Origin: JAXHUA01 sp034189695 | Lineage (GTDB): Bacteria; Chloroflexota; Dehalococcoidia; E44-bin15 | Length of the DNA: 21,931 nucleotides | Direction of reading: 5' to 3' | Assembly: GCA_034189695.1 (NCBI GenBank) | Contig: JAXHUA010000007.1 | Span: 1-21,931, forward strand | In this document: positions 21,808 to 21,931 of the stretch, one piece after another | How positions within the stretch are numbered: the first letter of the stretch is position 1 | Layout of the letters: each line of letters starts with the position of its first letter | Program-made: the position numbers and the translations under genes | Notes under the pieces: model-generated | What the model was told of the DNA's origin: nothing | What the model saw: the letters and a program-made list of their open reading frames with translations, nothing else | The model's database searches: none

Positions 21808-21931
21808 CCCCCCGAATTGCCTCATAATAAATGTTACCGAGTGGGGTATCGTTGCCTCAAAAAGGGTGTTACCCAATGAGAGGCATGAGTAGAGGCAGCG
21901 TGACAGAGTATACCGAGGTGATGAAGGAGAG
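21802..21931 (+). mobile_element. Inner end of right IS copy
   Basis: This is the inverted counterpart of bases 1-131. From the tip TGTCAA (21802-21807), six bases differ from the left copy (21808-21813, all C here except for a shared last position), then near-identity runs to the window edge. Two direct copies of TTGCCTCA-N7-TGTTACC (21817-21838 and 21852-21873) lie 35 bp apart, as in the left copy. Confidence 0.75.
21876..21931 (+). CDS. Transposase, N-terminal fragment (runs off window)
   Basis: ATG 21876 (or ATG 21885) opens a frame encoding MRGMSRGSVTEYTEVMKE, cut off by the window edge. It is the near-identical partner of the left-edge fragment and points away from the window. Differences from the left copy are two adjacent codon-level changes (Gly-Ser-Val versus Ala-Ser-Leu), so they are separate copies rather than one sequence read twice. 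The family is tentatively IS481-like or a related DDE integrase type. Confidence 0.6.
   Translation, partial: MRGMSRGSVTEYTEVMKE

Overview
The window is GC-rich bacterial DNA. The most likely source is a Chloroflexota (Dehalococcoidia-like) genome. This is an inference from the mix of an archaeal-type aldehyde ferredoxin oxidoreductase, an archaeal-type winged-helix regulator, secreted proteins with Pro-Thr linkers, and IS ends of a kind I associate with that phylum. No rRNA, tRNA or CRISPR array is visible. Promoters are classical sigma70 type: TTGACA or TTGACT, 17 bp, then a TATAAT-like box.

Edges (1-131 and 21802-21931): the two ends are inverted copies of the 5' end of one insertion sequence, with the starts of two outward-pointing transposase genes. 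The window is therefore either the inside of a composite-transposon-like structure or a contig that stops in a repeat at both ends. At each inner IS end a TTGACA lies exactly 17 bp from a -10-like hexamer in the neighbouring DNA, so both ends look like hybrid outward promoters.

Region 1 (126-3740), arsenical resistance: an ArsR repressor with a CVC metal site, an ArsP-type permease, a small CxxC thioredoxin-like protein (ArsE-like), a secreted CxxC ArsF-like protein, an ArsG/DsbD-like membrane protein and a MauE/DoxX membrane protein. An imperfect palindrome occurs before arsR, overlapping its start codon, and again before the permease gene.

Region 2 (3952-7676), metabolism: a strong promoter drives a DUF6125-type protein and a tungsten/molybdenum aldehyde ferredoxin oxidoreductase. 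A mandelate racemase-subgroup enolase-superfamily enzyme follows.

Region 3 (7755-21225) is the most interesting part. A winged-helix regulator precedes a strong promoter with a perfect palindrome at its start point. Then come about 12 kb of secreted or anchored proteins and an ECF transporter, all on the plus strand: two tandem alpha-toroid (prenyltransferase/squalene-cyclase repeat) proteins, a giant protein with a DUF4430-like domain and a glycine-rich stretch, a discoidin-like secreted protein, a small beta-rich secreted protein, a membrane-anchored Ig-like protein, a DUF4430 lipoprotein, and EcfT, a fused EcfA-EcfA and an S component. Animal transcobalamin and intrinsic factor combine an alpha-toroid with a DUF4430-like beta domain. 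Here both folds occur on separate surface proteins beside an ECF importer, which suggests a surface corrinoid (B12) or other cofactor capture and uptake system. Two related leader sequences precede the first alpha-toroid gene and the small beta-rich gene.

Region 4 (21226-21801) has no convincing gene.
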